From NCBI RefSeq assembly GCF_900113285.1, contig NZ_FOOT01000002.1, forward strand, positions 496,001 to 560,000: 64,000 bases of DNA, given 5' to 3'. This document shows positions 9,135-16,779 of the stretch, piece by piece. Both the position numbers and the translations under genes were made by a program. The notes under the pieces were generated by a model that saw only the letters and a program-made list of their open reading frames with translations, was not told where the DNA came from and ran no database searches. Position 1 is the first letter of the stretch, and every line of letters begins with the position of its first letter. The stretch comes from Pontibacter chinhatensis. GTDB taxonomy: Bacteria; Bacteroidota; Bacteroidia; Cytophagales; Hymenobacteraceae.

Positions 9135-10126
9135 GATGCTGCCTCCATACTTAAAGCCTGCTCCAGCGCACGCACCATCGCGCGCCTGGCCAGTTCAATT
9201 TTAAAATCGTTGTCTCCGTACCCCTTCGCACCCTCTAAATAGGCCTCGGCCACTTTCGTAAAATTGGCTTTGGTTGCTTCCTTCCCCTGAAGCAGCGCCT
9301 CTGCCTGGGGCAATCTCCAGGGTTTATGTGCTACGCCCCCCAACGCAATGCGTGCCTCTTTCACTGTGTTGCCCTCCATCTCGAGCCCAATGGCAACCGA
9401 CACCAGCGCAAACGCATAAGAGGCCCTATCGCGCAGTTTGATATATGTATAATGGTCGGCAAAGCCCTTGGCTGGCAGATCGATGGAGGTGATGATCTCG
9501 TCTTCCTTCAGGTTTGTGTCAATGTGCGGCTTATCGCCCGGCAGCCTGTGAAACTCCAGGATTGGAATGACACGGTCGCCGTCTTTACCCGTTACATTAA
9601 CTTTTGCATCCAACGCCGCCAGCGCCACCGCCATATCGGAGGGGTGTGTGGCAATGCAGTGTTCGCTGGTGCCAAGTATAGCCAGGTCACGGTTATAGCC
9701 TTTTATGGCAGAGCAGCCCGAACCGGGCTCCCGCTTGTTGCAGGGAGTGTCGGTGTCGTAGAAATAGTAGCAGCGGGTCCGTTGCAGCAGGTTACCGCCA
9801 TCGGTAGCCATATTGCGCAGCTGCCCGGTGGCACCGGCAAGTATGGCGTGTGAGAGTAAGGGATAACGCGTCTCTACCAGCGCATGATAGGCCGTAGCCG
9901 CATTGGTGGCAAGTGCTCCCAGTCGCAAACCTCCCTCCTTATTCTCCTCTATTGTTTTTAATGCGATGTGGGTGATATCGACCAAGTGTTGAGGCGTCAT
10001 CACATCTATCTTCATCAGATCCAGCAGATTTGTACCACCGGCTATAAACTTGGCGTTTTGCTGTCCTGTAACTTCCTGCACCGCAGTGGCTACATCCTTA
10101 ACCCTGGTAAATGTAAATGGCCTCAT
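9131..10126 (-). CDS. FAD-binding subunit of molybdenum hydroxylase, PaoB-like with extra [4Fe-4S] cysteines
   Basis: The chosen start is the ATG at 10124-10126, beginning MRPFTFTRVKD. It overlaps the upstream stop as ATGA, whereas a longer frame adds residues that do not fit the family. The 331-residue product has the FAD motifs FIAGGTNLLDLMK (about 27-39) and ATDGGNLLQRTRCY (about 107-120). A cysteine set at C119, C129, C138 and C157 (CYYFYDTDTPCNKREPGSGC) matches the additional [4Fe-4S] site known in PaoB and 4-hydroxybenzoyl-CoA reductase, and is absent from ordinary xanthine dehydrogenases. It passes electrons between the 2Fe-2S and molybdenum subunits and the acceptor. The downstream Mo subunit overlaps it by 4 nt. 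Confidence 0.93.
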   Translation of the reverse strand: MRPFTFTRVKDVATAVQEVTGQQNAKFIAGGTNLLDLMKIDVMTPQHLVDITHIALKTIEENKEGGLRLGALATNAATAYHALVETRYPLLSHAILAGATGQLRNMATDGGNLLQRTRCYYFYDTDTPCNKREPGSGCSAIKGYNRDLAILGTSEHCIATHPSDMAVALAALDAKVNVTGKDGDRVIPILEFHRLPGDKPHIDTNLKEDEIITSIDLPAKGFADHYTYIKLRDRASYAFALVSVAIGLEMEGNTVKEARIALGGVAHKPWRLPQAEALLQGKEATKANFTKVAEAYLEGAKGYGDNDFKIELARRAMVRALEQALSMEAAS

Positions 10127-10623
10127 CTGGCTTCGCTCCTTTCCAATGCTTCCTGCACCACTTTTACAATATTTACATAGGCCCCACAACGACACACGTT
10201 CCCACTCATCAGGTCACGAATGTCATCCAGCGTTTTGGCCTTGCCTTCGTTTACCAATCCTATCACCGAGCAGATCTGGCCGGGAGTGCAGTAGCCGCAC
10301 TGAAAGGCATCATGATCAATAAAGGCTTGCTGTACCGGGTGCAATTCCCCGTCTTTGGCAAGCCCTTCAATAGTAGTAACTTCTTTGCCTTCCTGCATCA
10401 CAGCGAGGGTCAGGCAGGAGTTGATGCGCTTTCCGTCTACAAGAACCGTACATGCCCCGCACTGGCCGTGGTCACACCCTTTTTTAGTGCCTGTCAGATG
10501 TAAGTGCTCGCGCAATGCATCGAGCAGCGAGGTCCAGGGAGCTAGCTGCAGCTTTACTTCTGCGCCGTTAATGTGCAGCATGACCGGCTGTTTATCAGGT
10601 AATGGAGTGGAGTCGTTTTCCAT
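10123..10623 (-). CDS. 2Fe-2S subunit of molybdenum hydroxylase (PaoA-like)
   Basis: This 166-residue protein carries both cluster sites of the family: a plant-ferredoxin type site at C50, C55, C58 and C70 (GCDHGQCGACTV) and a helical site at C109, C112, C144 and C146 (QCGYCTPGQ and CRCGAY). It is the first gene of the 2Fe-2S/FAD/Mo operon, the same order as paoABC. No Tat signal is visible at the N-terminus (MENDSTPLPDKQPVMLHING), although E. coli PaoA has one, so this copy may stay in the cytosol. The upstream gap to the divergent cytochrome c holds an inverted repeat that may control both directions. Confidence 0.94.
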   Translation of the reverse strand: MENDSTPLPDKQPVMLHINGAEVKLQLAPWTSLLDALREHLHLTGTKKGCDHGQCGACTVLVDGKRINSCLTLAVMQEGKEVTTIEGLAKDGELHPVQQAFIDHDAFQCGYCTPGQICSVIGLVNEGKAKTLDDIRDLMSGNVCRCGAYVNIVKVVQEALERSEAR

Positions 10624-10855
10624 AGTATGATGAAGTATGTTGGTCAGGACGGTGTTTTGCTCTTAATACTTTGGAAGCCGGTTTGTGAGACAGTTCAATA
10701 ACTGAAGCACCCGACATCAGCAAACCAGCAGCCACCAATGGCCTTCCCGTAGTTCAAAAGGTGTAATACTTATCGTAGGACTAACGGCACTTTCTAAACT
10801 CTTGTTCTAACAATTTGCGGCAGTTCCCCTCGTAACAAAGCCAGCATGCTCCAAT

Positions 10856-10879
10856 CATCTGTTTGTAACCTGACAGATG
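10856..10879. promoter_or_regulatory. Inverted repeat between the PaoABC-type operon and cytochrome c
   Basis: CATCTGT (10856-10862) and ACAGATG (10873-10879) form perfect 7-bp arms around a 10-nt spacer. The half-sites are thus about 1.6 helical turns apart centre to centre, as for a dimeric regulator. The site is about 70 nt upstream of the cytochrome c start and about 230 nt from the divergent 2Fe-2S gene. No regulator gene is encoded nearby. I saw nothing else in the 10624-10949 gap that I can defend. Confidence 0.3.
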
Positions 10880-10949
10880 TTTAAACCCGTTTTGCGTACT
10901 ATAGACAGAAATTTTTTTTAACTATCTTGGCCTACCAAACACGCACACT

Positions 10950-11354
10950 ATGTTCAAAACAATACTGATTTCTACGCTGCTTACATCCGGTTACGTTATT
11001 TCTTCTGTGGGCACAGACAAGCCTGCAGATAGCATTAAAAGAGGAAAGCAACTTTACATTGCTAATTGCCAGAGCTGCCACATGGAGAATGGCGAAGGCG
11101 TACCAGGAGCTTTCCCGCCCTTAGCCAACTCTGCTAATCTCATGAAAGACCCGACCCGTGCGATTAAAGCAGTCGTGCACGGTGTATCAGGGGAGATAAC
11201 CGTGAACGGCGAAACGTACAACATGGAAATGCCCGCACTACCCCATTTATCTGATCAGGAAGTGGCGGATGTGGTTAACTATATACAGAATAACTGGGGC
11301 AACAAAGCCAAGGCTGTTACACCGGCTCAGGTAAAGGCATTACGTTCAAAGTAG
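10950..11354 (+). CDS. Secreted class I cytochrome c
   Basis: This 134-residue protein has a short N-terminal signal (about 1-22), a single haem site CQSCH (C40, C43, H44) and a probable axial methionine in MEMPAL (M94). The fold spans about residues 27-125, ending NYIQNNWGNKAKAVTPAQVK. It sits between two molybdenum hydroxylases and heads the TSUP-moaD-moaE run. IorAB-type enzymes lack an FAD subunit and commonly donate electrons to a cytochrome c, so it is a plausible acceptor for the enzyme at 17891-20505. Its sequence closely resembles the C-terminal cytochrome domain of the sugar dehydrogenase at 40792-42342. Confidence 0.92.
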   Translation: MFKTILISTLLTSGYVISSVGTDKPADSIKRGKQLYIANCQSCHMENGEGVPGAFPPLANSANLMKDPTRAIKAVVHGVSGEITVNGETYNMEMPALPHLSDQEVADVVNYIQNNWGNKAKAVTPAQVKALRSK

Positions 11355-11391
11355 GCGCACCCTTCAGTTGAAATCAACCAAGTCATAACCT

Positions 11392-12159
11392 ATGCAGCAC
11401 CCGGAGCTATTGCTTTTCTTTTTTGTGATAGCCTTTGTGTATGCATCGGTGGGGTTTGGGGGCGGCTCCAGCTACCTGGCTATACTTGCCCTGTATGCCT
11501 TGCCCTTTACGGAAGTAAGGCTGATTGCGCTCATCTGTAACATTGTGGTTGTAACGGGTGGCACGATACTTTACATCCGCAACAACCACGTGAACTGGCG
11601 AAAAGTAGCCCCCCTTGCGCTGCTGAGTATACCTGCAGCTTACCTGGGGGCATCCCTACGGATAGAGCAACATACATTTTATGTGCTGCTGGGGTGCAGC
11701 CTGGTAGTGGCGGCCCTGCTGATGTGGTTCCGCCAACGAACTGCTTCCGAAGGCGCAGCAGCCGTCGTTGTAGAAGAAAAGAGCTATTCGAAAGATGGTT
11801 TGCTGGGTGGCTCTATCGGATTCCTGTCCGGCATGCTGGGCATTGGCGGCGGTATCTTTCTCTCTCCCGTCCTGCACCTGATGAAGTGGGATGGCACAAA
11901 GAAAATAGCAGCGACGGCCAGTGTCTTTATACTTGTCAATTCGCTGGCAGGTATTGCGGGCCAGCTTTCACAGCTACCGCCCTCTATCAACCTGACGCGT
12001 ATACTGCTGCTGTGCAGCGCGGTGCTGGTGGGCGGCCAGTTGGGGTCCCGCCTGTCCATCTTTACGTTCAACCCGCTGGTAATTCGCCGCATGACGGCAG
12101 CGCTCATTTTTGTGGCCGGTGTAGAAGTTCTCTACAAGCACCTGCCCTGGATTAATTAA
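11392..12159 (+). CDS. TSUP (TauE/SafE) family membrane permease
   Basis: This 255-residue integral membrane protein has about eight hydrophobic segments. It shows the two TSUP repeats with glycine-rich starts ASVGFGGGSSYLAIL (about 20-34) and GFLSGMLGIGGGIFLSPVLH (about 142-161). Family members move sulfite, sulfonates or other small anions across the inner membrane. It lies 37 nt after the cytochrome c and 7 nt before moaD, so it is probably co-transcribed with cofactor genes. Export of sulfur oxyanions arising from sulfur transfer, or uptake of an oxyanion such as molybdate, are both possible. No ModABC transporter is seen in the window. The substrate is not determinable from sequence. Confidence 0.88.
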   Translation: MQHPELLLFFFVIAFVYASVGFGGGSSYLAILALYALPFTEVRLIALICNIVVVTGGTILYIRNNHVNWRKVAPLALLSIPAAYLGASLRIEQHTFYVLLGCSLVVAALLMWFRQRTASEGAAAVVVEEKSYSKDGLLGGSIGFLSGMLGIGGGIFLSPVLHLMKWDGTKKIAATASVFILVNSLAGIAGQLSQLPPSINLTRILLLCSAVLVGGQLGSRLSIFTFNPLVIRRMTAALIFVAGVEVLYKHLPWIN

Positions 12160-12166
12160 GTATAGC

Positions 12167-12409
12167 ATGAACATAAACGTATTGGCTTTCGGAATTGCGA
12201 AGGATATCTTTGGAGCCTCTGCCATAGAGGTGGAGCTGCCCGAAGCGGGCACCGTTACCGACCTGCGTAGCAAACTGGAGGAAAAATACCCCCGCCTGAA
12301 GCAGCTGGCATCCTACATGATAGCCGTGAACGATGCATATGCAGCGGATGGTGACGCGCTGCAACAACAGGATGAAGTGGCTATTATTCCACCCGTAAGC
12401 GGCGGTTGA
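12167..12409 (+). CDS. moaD: MoaD, small (sulfur-carrier) subunit of molybdopterin synthase
   Basis: This 80-residue ubiquitin-like protein ends in PPVSGG. The C-terminal Gly-Gly is the site that is adenylated by MoeB and converted to a thiocarboxylate. The body (VLAFGIAKDIFGASAIEVEL, then a TVTDLRSKLEEKYP helix) is typical MoaD. It supplies sulfur to cyclic pyranopterin monophosphate together with MoaE, whose gene follows immediately. It begins 7 nt after the TSUP stop. Confidence 0.96.
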   Translation: MNINVLAFGIAKDIFGASAIEVELPEAGTVTDLRSKLEEKYPRLKQLASYMIAVNDAYAADGDALQQQDEVAIIPPVSGG

Positions 12410-12420
12410 GAGACGGTAAC

Positions 12421-12837
12421 ATGGTCGATATTAAACTTACAGAGGAGCCCCTGGATATACCCGCCTGCGTGGCATGGGTGATGTCGCCGGAGTGCGGTGG
12501 TATTGATGTGTTTATTGGCACGGTGCGCAATGCCACCAAAGGCAGAGCTGTTTTGCGGCTGGAGTTTGAAGCCTACAGGCAAATGGCCCTGAAGGAAATG
12601 CAGAAAATTGCAAAGCAGGCGATGGAAAAATGGCCGGTACAAAAGGTGCTCCTGCACCACCGAACCGGCACCTTGCAGGTGGGTGAGGTACCGGTAGTCA
12701 TTGCGGTAGCGGCGGCACACCGGGCTGCTGCTTTTGATGCCTGCCGCTACATTATCGATACTTTAAAGCAAACCGTGCCCATCTGGAAAAAGGAGTTTTT
12801 TGAAGACGGGGAAGTATGGGTGGCAGCGCACCCGTAG
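12421..12837 (+). CDS. moaE: MoaE, large subunit of molybdopterin synthase
   Basis: This product of about 138 residues has the MoaE fold: VMSPECGGIDVFIGTVRNAT, the conserved LEFEAYRQMA segment, VLLHHRTGTLQVGEVPVVIA and the active-site region IDTLKQTVPIWKKEFFEDGE with the catalytic lysines. The ATG at 12421 is preferred. A TTG at 12406, overlapping the moaD stop, would add five residues and cannot be excluded. The stop codon directly abuts the stop of the convergent moeB gene (12838), so no spacer exists between the two transcripts. Confidence 0.95.
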   Translation: MVDIKLTEEPLDIPACVAWVMSPECGGIDVFIGTVRNATKGRAVLRLEFEAYRQMALKEMQKIAKQAMEKWPVQKVLLHHRTGTLQVGEVPVVIAVAAAHRAAAFDACRYIIDTLKQTVPIWKKEFFEDGEVWVAAHP

Positions 12838-13896
12838 TTATACTTGCTCCCGCCAGGCCTTCATTCCCCCCTCTAGTGAATAGATTTCTTTTTCGGGAAA
12901 CATCTTTTTCAGGCGCTTAACAGCTTCACCGCTTCGCTTCCCAGACGCGCAGTAAATCAGTATCGGTTTGTCTGATGCGAGAAAAGCCGCCTCTTCCGTC
13001 AAGGCTTCCAGCGGCACGTGCTCTCCGCCAATATGGTAGGTATCCCGCTCAGCCTGATTCCGGACATCCACCAGCACACAGCCCTCCGTCTCCAGCTGTT
13101 GCTTTACTTCCTGGACAGACAGTGTTGGCACTTCCTCCGTTTGCGGCAAAGCGCTTATACTTGTTTTCGTGGCTTTCCCGAGCTTAATGACACGGCTCTG
13201 CATACTTAGCGCATCCACCAGCAAAAGTTTACCGGCCAATAAATCACCCGTTTTCGTGATAAATTTGATTACCTCATTGGCCTGCATGCAGCCAATCATA
13301 CCAGCCAGTGTAGGAATCACGCCCCCTTCGGCACAATTCGGCACCTGCGAGTCATCGACCATCGGGTACACGTCCCGGTAATTGGGCGAGAAGCTTCCAT
13401 CCGGCTGCCTTACATTCCAAACGGCCACCTGCCCATCGAACTGGTAAATCGCCCCGTAAACCAGCGGCTTTCCGGCCAACACGCAGGCATCGTTTAGCAG
13501 GTACTTCGTGTCAAAATTGTCCGTACCATCCAGCACCAAATCATACTCCTGCAGCAGCGCCAGGATGTTATCGGAGGTAACCTTGAGCACATGCGGCACC
13601 AGTTTAATACCAGGGTTCTGGCGCTGTAGCTTTTCGCAGGCTACCAACGCTTTGTGCTGCCCCACCTCCTCCGGTGTAAAAAGTACCTGCCGGTGCAGGT
13701 TTCCGACTGATACCACATCAAAATCGGCAATACCTAAGGTGCCAATGCCAGCCGCGGCCAGGTATTGCGCGGCCGGGCACCCCAGCCCCCCTGCCCCGAC
13801 AACCAGCACCCGGGCTTCCTGCAGTTGCTGCTGAGAAGCCTCGCTAAAGCCCGGCAGTGCTATCTGGCAAGTATAACGTAGCAGGTTATTCTGCAT
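12838..13896 (-). CDS. moeB: MoeB/ThiF-type adenylyltransferase with C-terminal rhodanese domain
   Basis: This 352-residue E1-like enzyme has the nucleotide loop GAGGLG (34-39), the ADP-binding DFDVVSVGNLHRQ segment (58-70), GTDNFDTK (124-131) and the conserved cysteine in VPNCAEGGV (C188). A rhodanese domain with active Cys in YCASGKRS (C316) forms the C-terminus. This is the MOCS3-like arrangement that adenylates MoaD and hands it sulfur. The usual zinc CxxC before the crossover loop is replaced by NYRD (172-175), and no second CxxC is visible. Its start overlaps the mobA-fusion stop by 11 nt, so it closes the moaA-moeA-moaC-mobBA-moeB operon. Confidence 0.95.
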   Translation of the reverse strand: MQNNLLRYTCQIALPGFSEASQQQLQEARVLVVGAGGLGCPAAQYLAAAGIGTLGIADFDVVSVGNLHRQVLFTPEEVGQHKALVACEKLQRQNPGIKLVPHVLKVTSDNILALLQEYDLVLDGTDNFDTKYLLNDACVLAGKPLVYGAIYQFDGQVAVWNVRQPDGSFSPNYRDVYPMVDDSQVPNCAEGGVIPTLAGMIGCMQANEVIKFITKTGDLLAGKLLLVDALSMQSRVIKLGKATKTSISALPQTEEVPTLSVQEVKQQLETEGCVLVDVRNQAERDTYHIGGEHVPLEALTEEAAFLASDKPILIYCASGKRSGEAVKRLKKMFPEKEIYSLEGGMKAWREQV

Positions 13897-15067
13897 GGAT
13901 GCTGGTTGTTCGTTGGGCCAAGACCTCTTTTACGCGCGCCAGTTCCTCCGGGGTGTTCACGTTCATCAGCGCCTCCGGGTCAAGGGGAGTCAGTAGCTGC
14001 GTATCGCTGTTGAGCAATACCTTGCGTGGGCAAGTATAGCCCTGCCCTAGGAAAGATAGTAATTGCGGATAGCTCTTTGGCTCCCAAATCGTAATCAGCG
14101 GCTCCGGAAATCCATCATGCGGACTTTCGAACGTAGTGGCAACGGCGGAGCTGTTCCGCTTATCAACCAACTGCTGAAGGGTTGCTTTATTCAGCAAGGG
14201 CAGGTCGCAGGCCACCACGAGCCATGCCGCATCCGGCTGCTCCCGAAACGCTGAAAGGATAGCTCCGTAAGGACCCAGTCCTGTAAAGGTATCAGCCAAT
14301 GGCTTATACGTTCGGTCTAGTTCACCGGCTTGCTCTGCTCGGCAGGAGATGAAAACTTCCGCACAAAACGACTTTAGCATATCTGCCATAAAATAGCGTT
14401 GGGCTTTCCCATGCCACTGCAGCGCGCCTTTGTCCTGGCCCATGCGCAGGCTCTGGCCACCTGCCAACACCAAACCGTTCAGCATGGGCCTTGCCTGCTG
14501 CAACTGCTCCTGGAAGAACGCAACAATCTTTCCGGTTTCGCTTAATCGGTAAAGTGGGACGTTTTGCCAATCAGGCACGGCGTCCTGTATAAAGTCAAAA
14601 ACCTCGTCCGCATTGTCTGCCAGTAAAAACAACTGCACATGGGTTAGCTGCGAGAGGCGCTTCTGAAGTGATGCTTTCTTAGATGTATCTATGACCACCA
14701 CCTGCGCTTTTGCCTGTTCATGGTTGCCATTTACCAGTACCAGGTCCATGTCTGCGAAAAGCTGCCTGAAGTGAAAAGGATTCAGCTCTTTTTTGAAGTC
14801 GAACTGATGGTAGTGAATCTGGTCGGTATACGTTGCCACAGCACCAGCAGCCAAACGACCGGGCAACACAGCTTCCTCGTCGGCATGGGCATGTTGCGCA
14901 TCTACATAAGCACATTTATACTTGCCGGACAGGGCTTTTATCACCGTATCCGCAAGCGCTTTGATGGCACTGCAAGGGGTACCAAGAATGGCCCACTCAT
15001 TTCTCCCAAAGTTACCGTAGGTTGGCCTGGGGATGAGGCTGTGTTTTTTATGCTCTTTTAAAGTCAC
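13886..15067 (-). CDS. mobA: Fusion of a degenerate MobB-like domain with MobA guanylyltransferase
   Basis: The product has two parts. The C-terminal part (from about residue 200) is MobA-like, with the nucleotide-binding signature LAGGQSLRMGQDKG, then GLGPYGAI, VACDLPLL and NVNTPEEL. It attaches GMP to molybdopterin. The N-terminal part (about 1-190) resembles the MobB GTPase scaffold, but the expected P-loop GxxxxGK[ST] reads GTPCSAIK, so nucleotide hydrolysis is doubtful. A GTG start at 15065-15067 is chosen because AGGAGG lies 5 nt upstream. A TTG at 15088 would add seven residues. The gene overlaps moaC upstream and moeB downstream. Confidence 0.9.
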   Translation of the reverse strand: MTLKEHKKHSLIPRPTYGNFGRNEWAILGTPCSAIKALADTVIKALSGKYKCAYVDAQHAHADEEAVLPGRLAAGAVATYTDQIHYHQFDFKKELNPFHFRQLFADMDLVLVNGNHEQAKAQVVVIDTSKKASLQKRLSQLTHVQLFLLADNADEVFDFIQDAVPDWQNVPLYRLSETGKIVAFFQEQLQQARPMLNGLVLAGGQSLRMGQDKGALQWHGKAQRYFMADMLKSFCAEVFISCRAEQAGELDRTYKPLADTFTGLGPYGAILSAFREQPDAAWLVVACDLPLLNKATLQQLVDKRNSSAVATTFESPHDGFPEPLITIWEPKSYPQLLSFLGQGYTCPRKVLLNSDTQLLTPLDPEALMNVNTPEELARVKEVLAQRTTSIHAE

Positions 15068-15524
15068 GCTTCCCTCCTGTCTTCTCAATCAGTTTTGTCT
15101 CTTTGATGACGATATCATGGCTCAGCGCCTTGCACATATCATACACGGTTAACGCCGCTACCGATGCCCCCACCAGCGCTTCCATTTCAATGCCTGTCTT
15201 GGCCGTGATACTGGCTGTGCAGTCAATCACAACCTCCTGCTGCTCGTTTAGCTGTATGTTGATGTTGCAGTTGTCCATGCCGATGGGGTGGCACAGTGGG
15301 ATTAAATCGCCTGTTTTCTTGGCGGCCATAATGCCGGCGATGATGGCTGTCTGGAACACAGAGCCCTTCTTGGTCTGCATGTCTCCTTCGATTAGCTTCT
15401 CCAAGACTTGCTGTGGCAGCGATACAATGCTCCGGGCTGTGGCGGTGCGGTAGGTCGCTTGCTTTCCGCCCACATCTACCATCGTGGCTTGCCCTTTATC
15501 GTTCAGGTGCGAGAAATCACTCAT
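15048..15524 (-). CDS. moaC: MoaC, cyclic pyranopterin monophosphate synthase
   Basis: This 158-residue protein has all family marks: MVDVGGK near the start, KKGSVFQTAIIAGIMAAKKT, the LCHP motif with PIGMDNC, GIEMEALVGAS, and the lysine-rich tail EKTGGKRDF. It converts the product of MoaA into cyclic pyranopterin monophosphate, the first committed molybdopterin precursor. It lies 37 nt after moeA, and its last 20 nt overlap the GTG start of the mobA fusion, so translation of the two is probably coupled. Confidence 0.97.
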   Translation of the reverse strand: MSDFSHLNDKGQATMVDVGGKQATYRTATARSIVSLPQQVLEKLIEGDMQTKKGSVFQTAIIAGIMAAKKTGDLIPLCHPIGMDNCNINIQLNEQQEVVIDCTASITAKTGIEMEALVGASVAALTVYDMCKALSHDIVIKETKLIEKTGGKRDFKRA

Positions 15525-15561
15525 GTTATACTTGCTTATTTATACTTTGAGGGACGAAGTA

Positions 15562-16767
15562 TTAGTATAGGACCGGCTTAAAAGGCCATATCCGGTATAC
15601 TTCGCCTTGCTTAAAGTTACGCTTTTCTGCCGGAAGCTCCAGGAATGCGTCTGCTTCGACCAGATTGGCAAAATCGCCGGAGCCATTGCCGACGAGCGGT
15701 GTGGCAACTAATTGCCCGTTGGTATTTATACTTATACTTACCTGCAGGAAGTACTGCAAGTCCGGCTCAAACGCAAAGTCTGTGCTCAAAGCGGCGAAAG
15801 CCTGTGTTACGGGCAGGCCTATACTTGCCTTCAGCCAGGGCACAAAGTTGCGGTGAAAGCACATAAACGTAGAGACCGGGTTACCAGGCAAGGCAAACAC
15901 CAGCACGCCGTTGGCATGTTTGCCAAACCAGAAGGGTTTGCCCGGCCGTTGCTGCACTTTATGGAACAGCTTACTTACCTGCAGTTCCTCCAGCACCTGA
16001 GGCACAAAATCATACTTGCCCATGGAGATGCCGCCGCTCAGCAGGAGCACATCATAGGCTTGAAGACAGCCTGCTAACTGGTGCTTTATACTTTCTTTAT
16101 CATCCGGAATGTGCAATTGCGCTGCCTGTATGCCATACTGCTGCAAAGCGGCTTGTATCGTATAGCTATTCGACCGCCTGATTTGGTACGGGAGCGGTGC
16201 TTCCTGCACTTCCACCAGCTCATCACCTGTAGAAATCACCACTACTTTGGGCAGCGTCTTCACACGCAGCGCTGTGGCACCCACCGATGCTGCCACTCCT
16301 ATCAGCGCAGCATCAATCAGCTTGTTGGCTGGTGCCACCACTTCCCCTACTTTCTTATCTTTCCCCTGCTGGTGGAGGTTCTGTCCCTGCTTTACAGCAT
16401 CTGTTAAAACCGTTGCAACCCCGTCTTTTATCTCCAGGTCTTCATAGCGAACCACCGTATCGAGCATGGAAGGCAAGGCTGCCCCGGTCATAATTTCCAC
16501 ACACGCATCGGCAGCAAACACTTCTGCTGGTTTATCGCCTGCGGCCTGGGTTGCCTGGATTCGGAAAGAGCGAGTGCCGGACTCAAAGGCATCATACTTG
16601 ATGGCGATGCCATCCATGGCTACCCTGTTGAAAGGTGGCAGGTCCCTATCAGCAGTCAGTTCAACGGCTAACACGCGGCCCAGTGCCTGCTCCAGTGGCA
16701 CTACTTCTACCCCGTAATTCCGTGCCTGAGCCTGAATAATAGCTTCCGCTTCTACTACTTTAATCAT
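15562..16767 (-). CDS. moeA: MoeA, molybdopterin molybdenumtransferase
   Basis: This 401-residue protein has the MoeA domain order. It begins with RDLPPFNRVAMDGIAI (about 41-56), continues with EIMTGAALP and the nucleotide-fold core VVISTGDELV and RRSNSYTI, then LLLSGGISMGKYDFV and FALPGNPVSTF. It inserts molybdate into adenylylated molybdopterin. No separate mogA/moaB gene is present in the window, so the adenylylating partner is presumably encoded elsewhere. It starts 12 nt after moaA ends. Confidence 0.96.
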   Translation of the reverse strand: MIKVVEAEAIIQAQARNYGVEVVPLEQALGRVLAVELTADRDLPPFNRVAMDGIAIKYDAFESGTRSFRIQATQAAGDKPAEVFAADACVEIMTGAALPSMLDTVVRYEDLEIKDGVATVLTDAVKQGQNLHQQGKDKKVGEVVAPANKLIDAALIGVAASVGATALRVKTLPKVVVISTGDELVEVQEAPLPYQIRRSNSYTIQAALQQYGIQAAQLHIPDDKESIKHQLAGCLQAYDVLLLSGGISMGKYDFVPQVLEELQVSKLFHKVQQRPGKPFWFGKHANGVLVFALPGNPVSTFMCFHRNFVPWLKASIGLPVTQAFAALSTDFAFEPDLQYFLQVSISINTNGQLVATPLVGNGSGDFANLVEADAFLELPAEKRNFKQGEVYRIWPFKPVLY

Positions 16768-16779
16768 GCGTAGTGCTTT

